Part shown: positions 59,975-64,000 of the stretch, piece after piece
Layout: every line of letters starts with the position of its first letter
Numbering within the stretch: the stretch's first letter is position 1
Source of the DNA: an uncultured Acetatifactor sp.
GTDB lineage: Bacteria > Bacillota > Clostridia > Lachnospirales > Lachnospiraceae
NCBI GenBank assembly: GCA_947625255.1
Contig: CANQNT010000009.1
Coordinates: 1-64,000, forward strand
Length of the DNA: 64,000 bases
Reading direction: 5' to 3'
The notes under the pieces: generated by a model
Database searches by the model: none
Told to the model about the DNA's origin: nothing
What the model saw: only the letters and a program-made list of their open reading frames with translations
Translations under genes and position numbers: made by a program

Positions 59975-60766
59975 ATGTGTTCGAAAAAAATTGTATGCGG
60001 CTTCAGAGTAAGCATTGTGGAGGTACTTGTGGGCAGGGCATATTGGCTGGAAAAAAATAAGCTGGTGGAAGGCTCATTGGAGCAGTTTTTTCCCTTTTTT
60101 CGACAAGGGAAGCATGTCATTGCCATAGTGGGAGCGGGTGGAAAGAGCACTCTCCTTTATACGTTGGCGGGGATTTTTCAACGCCAGGGAGAGCGCGCGG
60201 CTGTAACCACCACCACACATATCCGAATCCCGGAACATTGTCCTTTTTACGATTCCTTTGTTTGTTGCGAGGAAATTTGGACAAAAGGAGAATACGTGGT
60301 CCTGGGACAGGAGGTGGGTCAGGGAAAATTGGGGGCCTTGGAAACTCGCGCGTTTTCCGGGTTGTGTGCGGAGGCGGATCAGGTTCTGGTGGAAGCGGAT
60401 GGCGCGAAGCGCAGGTCATGCAAGGTACCGGCAGCTCATGAACCCGTGATTCCGGCGCAAGCGGATATTGTGATCGGGGTAGTGGGCTTAGGCGTGTTGG
60501 GACGGACCGTGGAGGACGCTTGTTTTCGGGTGGAAGAAACAAGAGAGCTGTTGGAGTGTGATGGCACTCATGTTCTGACTACAGATGATTTATGCCGGAT
60601 TTTGGAATCGGAACAAGGGACGCGCAAAGGGGTTGGTCCCAGACAGTATTTTGTGGTGCTGAACCAGTGTGATGATGATCGGCAAAAGGCCTTGGGGGAA
60701 AAAATTTTGCGTGAGCTGGACTGTCCGGCGGTTATGACTTTTTTCCCGGAAGAGGAGAGAATTTGA
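59975..60766 (+). CDS. yqeC: Putative selenium cofactor biosynthesis protein YqeC
   Basis: VIAIVGAGGKSTLLYTLAGIFQRQGERAAVTTTTHIRIP; VLVEADGAKRRSCKVPAAHEPVIP. Confidence 0.9.
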   Translation: MCSKKIVCGFRVSIVEVLVGRAYWLEKNKLVEGSLEQFFPFFRQGKHVIAIVGAGGKSTLLYTLAGIFQRQGERAAVTTTTHIRIPEHCPFYDSFVCCEEIWTKGEYVVLGQEVGQGKLGALETRAFSGLCAEADQVLVEADGAKRRSCKVPAAHEPVIPAQADIVIGVVGLGVLGRTVEDACFRVEETRELLECDGTHVLTTDDLCRILESEQGTRKGVGPRQYFVVLNQCDDDRQKALGEKILRELDCPAVMTFFPEEERI

Positions 60767-60787
60767 GAGACTGGAGATAAGAATGGC

Positions 60788-61609
60788 ATGAAAAGGAAAT
60801 TGATCATAGTTCGGGGCGGGGGAGACCTGGCGACAGGGGTAATTCACAGGTTATGGAGCGCGGGATTTCCGGTGACTATTCTGGAGGCCTCTCATCCTAC
60901 GGCCATCCGTCGTCAGGTGGCTTACAGTGAGGCGGTTTATGAAGGAAGTGCCACGGTGGAGGAGGTCCGCGCGGTGCGCTGTGAAAATCCGGAAAGTATC
61001 AGAACAGTTCTTGAGGCCGGAGAGATTCCCCTGTTGGTGGATCCGAAAGGCGCATATATCCCGTTTTTGAATCCGGGAGTCGTGGTGGATGCCATTATTG
61101 CCAAGCGGAATCTGGGAACCAACCGTTCCATGGCGCCGCTTACCATCGGTCTGGGGCCGGGTTTTGTGGCAGGGGAAGATGTGGATTTCGTGATAGAAAC
61201 CATGCGAGGTCATAATCTGGGCCGGATTATCCGACGAGGAAGCGCGGCTCCCAATACGGGTGTTCCGGGGGTGATCGGTGGCTATGGGGCGGAACGGGTT
61301 CTCCACGCGCCGGGAGAAGGCGTGCTTATCTCATGCCATGGGATTGGGGATTATGTGCTGCGGGGAGAAAGAATCGCGGAGATTCGCGGCAAAGAGAAAA
61401 GTTTTCCGGTGGAGGCCGGCATTTCAGGGCTGATCCGGGGCCTGATTCGGGATGGCTTTTGGGTTTCGAAAGGTATGAAAATCGCCGACATTGACCCACG
61501 CAGGGAAGAATATGAGAATTGCTTTACGATTTCCGATAAGGCGCGTTGTATCGCCGGGAGCGTGTTGGAACTGGTATGCCGGTATGATGGAGGAAATAGG
61601 GAACGATGA
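60788..61609 (+). CDS. yqeB: Selenium-dependent molybdenum cofactor biosynthesis protein YqeB
   Basis: IIVRGGGDLATGVIHRLWSAGFPVTILE; APLTIGLGPGFVAGEDVDFVIETMRGHNLGRII. Confidence 0.9.
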   Translation: MKRKLIIVRGGGDLATGVIHRLWSAGFPVTILEASHPTAIRRQVAYSEAVYEGSATVEEVRAVRCENPESIRTVLEAGEIPLLVDPKGAYIPFLNPGVVVDAIIAKRNLGTNRSMAPLTIGLGPGFVAGEDVDFVIETMRGHNLGRIIRRGSAAPNTGVPGVIGGYGAERVLHAPGEGVLISCHGIGDYVLRGERIAEIRGKEKSFPVEAGISGLIRGLIRDGFWVSKGMKIADIDPRREEYENCFTISDKARCIAGSVLELVCRYDGGNRER

Positions 61610-62616
61610 GAAAGCTTTTTCAAAAATTGTTGCAGATGAATCGTCAGGGAAAGGATACGGTTTTCGTCACGGTGGTTGCCAAGTCCGGTTCCGCTCCCCG
61701 CGGGGTGGGCGCGCATATGCTGATCGGTCAAAGCGGGTTGCTTTCCGGAACAGTGGGAGGAGGAGCGTACGAAGGACGGGCCATTGAGATCGCGCGGACC
61801 ATGCTTTTGGAAAGGCATAACCATGTAGAAGATTTTCGTCTTTATCCTAACGTGGACAAGGATCTGGGCATGATTTGCGGCGGCGAGGTGACAATGCATT
61901 TTCAATTTTTGCCTGGGAAGAACGATTTGATCTGCCGGATGACGGAACAAGCAGAGACTTGCTTTCAGACGGGCGCGCCTTGTTGGTTGATTTTACATCT
62001 GTATGCAAAGGAGGCCGGCATCCTTTTTTCTCTCAGTCTGGAAGAGGGAGTGCTGGGACCGTGGGTTCCCAATCCCATTTTGGAAACCCGGCCCATACGG
62101 TATCGCTGTGTCCGGGCGGAGCGTGGTCCTTACTATGTGGAAAGATTGCAGCAGCCGGGCAGGGTCTATATCTTCGGGGGAGGGCATGTGACTCAGGCCT
62201 TGGTGCCTGTTTTGGCATTCGTGGACTTCCGTTGTGTGGTGGTGGAAGACCGGGAGGAGTTTTGCCGGAAAGAATTATTTCCGGAAGCAGATGAAACATT
62301 GCTGATTCCTGTCGGAAAATGGGGGGAATGTCTCAAGATCGGTTCCGCGGACTATGTCTGTATTATGACCAGGGGGCATCAGAGCGATCTGGAATGTGAA
62401 GCGTTCGCCCTGGGCACTTCTGCCCGTTATATTGGTGTGCTTGGGAGCCGCCGTAAGTTCGCGTCGGTTAACGAACGCCTCAAAGAGCGCGGCTTTACGG
62501 AGGCGGATCTCGCCCGTGTAAAAGCGCCTATCGGGCTGGCCATCGGATCCGAGACTTCTGCGGAAATTGCTGTCAGCATCGCGGCGCAGTTGATTCAGGT
62601 AAGGGCCCAGGGCTAA
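61606..62616 (+). CDS. XdhC/CoxI family molybdenum hydroxylase maturation protein
   Basis: SGSAPRGVGAHMLIG; DLGMICGGEVTMHFQF; VYIFGGGHVTQALVPVLAFVDFRCVVVEDREEF. Confidence 0.93.
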   Translation: MRKLFQKLLQMNRQGKDTVFVTVVAKSGSAPRGVGAHMLIGQSGLLSGTVGGGAYEGRAIEIARTMLLERHNHVEDFRLYPNVDKDLGMICGGEVTMHFQFLPGKNDLICRMTEQAETCFQTGAPCWLILHLYAKEAGILFSLSLEEGVLGPWVPNPILETRPIRYRCVRAERGPYYVERLQQPGRVYIFGGGHVTQALVPVLAFVDFRCVVVEDREEFCRKELFPEADETLLIPVGKWGECLKIGSADYVCIMTRGHQSDLECEAFALGTSARYIGVLGSRRKFASVNERLKERGFTEADLARVKAPIGLAIGSETSAEIAVSIAAQLIQVRAQG

Positions 62617-62621
62617 TGAGT

Positions 62622-63707
62622 TTAGGATTCTAGTTTCAAAGCCAGAAAAAAAAGTACGGCATCCTGGAATTTTCTCGGATTCCAGCCCGTCTTTTCGAGA
62701 ATGCGGTTCAGTTTGTACTGAACCGTGTTTTTATGGAGAAAAAGCCGTTTGCTGGCAGCGGAAAGAGACATTTCCTCTTCCAGATAAACGGACAGCACTT
62801 CTATTTCCTCTTGTGCCAAGGGTTCCAAGGTTTTCTTGACAAATTCTGTCTTATTTTCCTCCGTTACTGTGGACAAAATGATTTCCAGTACCAGATCGTC
62901 AAAAACGGCAAAGCTTTTGGACCCGTCCGGAATGCTTTTCCAGGCGATCAGGGCGGAATGGTGGGATTCCTGCATTTGATGCAGAAACACCTCCTTTCCC
63001 ACGGCCACTTTGAGAATGTTTTCGTAATCCGCGGCAAACTTGCGCAGGATAAAATTGTTTCGGTTATATTTTTCCGCGTCCAGAATTGCCAGGTATTCAT
63101 TCGGATAGTTAAAGGTGAAAAGTTCCTGGGAAAGCATCCGAAAGAGGTTTTCCACCTTTTGATCCAGCATCGGCATATTGACCGGGTTGTATTTACTGTT
63201 GGTACGGATCAGAATCAGGCGCTTTTTGGTAGAGGGATCAATTTTAAAATCCTTCAGACAATCGTTTAGATAAAGGGGATTCTCATCCAAACCGGATATC
63301 AGCGCGTGGATGACGAATTGCTTTTTTTCTTCCTGACTGCGGCTAAAGGCGTTCAGCTCCCGCTCCCGGATGAGCAGGTGGGTGATACGTTCGGCAAGAT
63401 GGGCGTATTTTCGCACTTCCTCCGGTTCACCGGAGATACCGATGACGGCGATCAGGTTGTGATTATGGTAAATGGGCAGATTAATGCCTTTTTGGGTGCC
63501 GGCGAATCCATAGTCGCTGTCCACTTCAATGACATTGCCGGTGGCTGCCGCTTTTTGGCCGATTTCATGATAGGTGCCAATGCGCTTTTCATCTGTACTT
63601 GCGGAAATGATGCCCTTAGGAGTGATGAAGTTGATATTCTGGCCACAGACATCTTTTACAGTGTTCACGATTTGCTGGGCCAGGGATTGGTCTATGGAAG
63701 GAATCAT
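62622..63707 (-). CDS. CdaR/PucR-type sugar diacid recognition regulator
   Basis: Putative sugar-diacid recognition N-terminus (IDQSLAQQIVNTVKDVCGQNINFITPKGIISASTDEKRIGTYHEIG); C-terminal HTH (LSAASKRLFLHKNTVQYKLNRILEKTGWNPRKFQDAVLFFLALKL). Confidence 0.9.
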   Translation of the reverse strand: MIPSIDQSLAQQIVNTVKDVCGQNINFITPKGIISASTDEKRIGTYHEIGQKAAATGNVIEVDSDYGFAGTQKGINLPIYHNHNLIAVIGISGEPEEVRKYAHLAERITHLLIRERELNAFSRSQEEKKQFVIHALISGLDENPLYLNDCLKDFKIDPSTKKRLILIRTNSKYNPVNMPMLDQKVENLFRMLSQELFTFNYPNEYLAILDAEKYNRNNFILRKFAADYENILKVAVGKEVFLHQMQESHHSALIAWKSIPDGSKSFAVFDDLVLEIILSTVTEENKTEFVKKTLEPLAQEEIEVLSVYLEEEMSLSAASKRLFLHKNTVQYKLNRILEKTGWNPRKFQDAVLFFLALKLES

Positions 63708-63842
63708 GGCGGTAGGTCCTTTCTTTGGGGGAGGGAAACGGGGACTGCCGTTGGCTGTAATTGCCGTTGTGCCACGGCATGATGGATGCATGATAGAAGT
63801 ATACCATATTTTGTCCTAAATGACAATATATAGCCTTGTAAT

Positions 63843-63876
63843 AGGATAATTTATGTTTTATGTAACATATTATCCT
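63843..63876. promoter_or_regulatory. Extended dyad, candidate operator upstream of the CdaR-type regulator
   Basis: AGGATAATttaTGTTttatgtAACATATTATCCT: outer 8-bp arms perfect, arms extend to 13-15 nt with a small bulge. Confidence 0.5.
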
Positions 63877-64000
63877 GTAGTTAAAAATGATATAGTTATT
63901 TTAGCAAGAGGAAATGGCAGGGAAGGCGCAGAAGAGGGAACGAAAATACTGCGTTCGGTTTGCCGCCTTACGTGGATCAAAGATCATCAGGAGGGAAAAA

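Overview
The window looks like a chromosomal segment of a Firmicute of the Lachnospiraceae/Clostridia type; this is inferred from family content and no rRNA is present. No tRNA, rRNA or CRISPR array was recognised. From left to right it contains: (i) a paired ABC exporter (two fused permease/ATPase proteins) followed by a decayed S8 (subtilisin-like) peptidase, cut by a rearranged IS transposase fragment, with an Rpn-family (PD-(D/E)XK) gene and more transposase debris (about 1-7.2 kb); (ii) a large acidic-polysaccharide utilisation locus (7.7-34.4 kb) with two ABC sugar import systems, DUF5696-like and NHL/TPR/membrane proteins, two heparinase II/III-like proteins, GH43, GH88, an SGNH hydrolase, an AraC regulator and a frameshifted, 5'-truncated secreted protein; (iii) a SpmA-like protein, a frameshifted HTH-type regulator and an amidohydrolase; (iv) a short mobile-element scar (RepA/DUF6017-like fragment), then a complete Wadjet (JetABCD) operon (39.5-46.0 kb); (v) a DUF402-like ORF and a compact non-canonical chaperone cassette: GrpE-like, short Hsp70, and a J-like/TPR/SEC-C protein with a degenerate HPD motif, with a 25-bp perfect inverted repeat between the last two genes; (vi) housekeeping genes: MreB-like, RecD2, ComF, CdaA/CdaR (c-di-AMP), HPr, the selenium/Mo-hydroxylase maturation genes YqeC/YqeB/XdhC, and a CdaR/PucR-type regulator. 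The best candidates for something under-described are the chaperone cassette beside Wadjet and the structured inverted-repeat element upstream of jetA. All family names come from motif recognition by eye; no database search was run.
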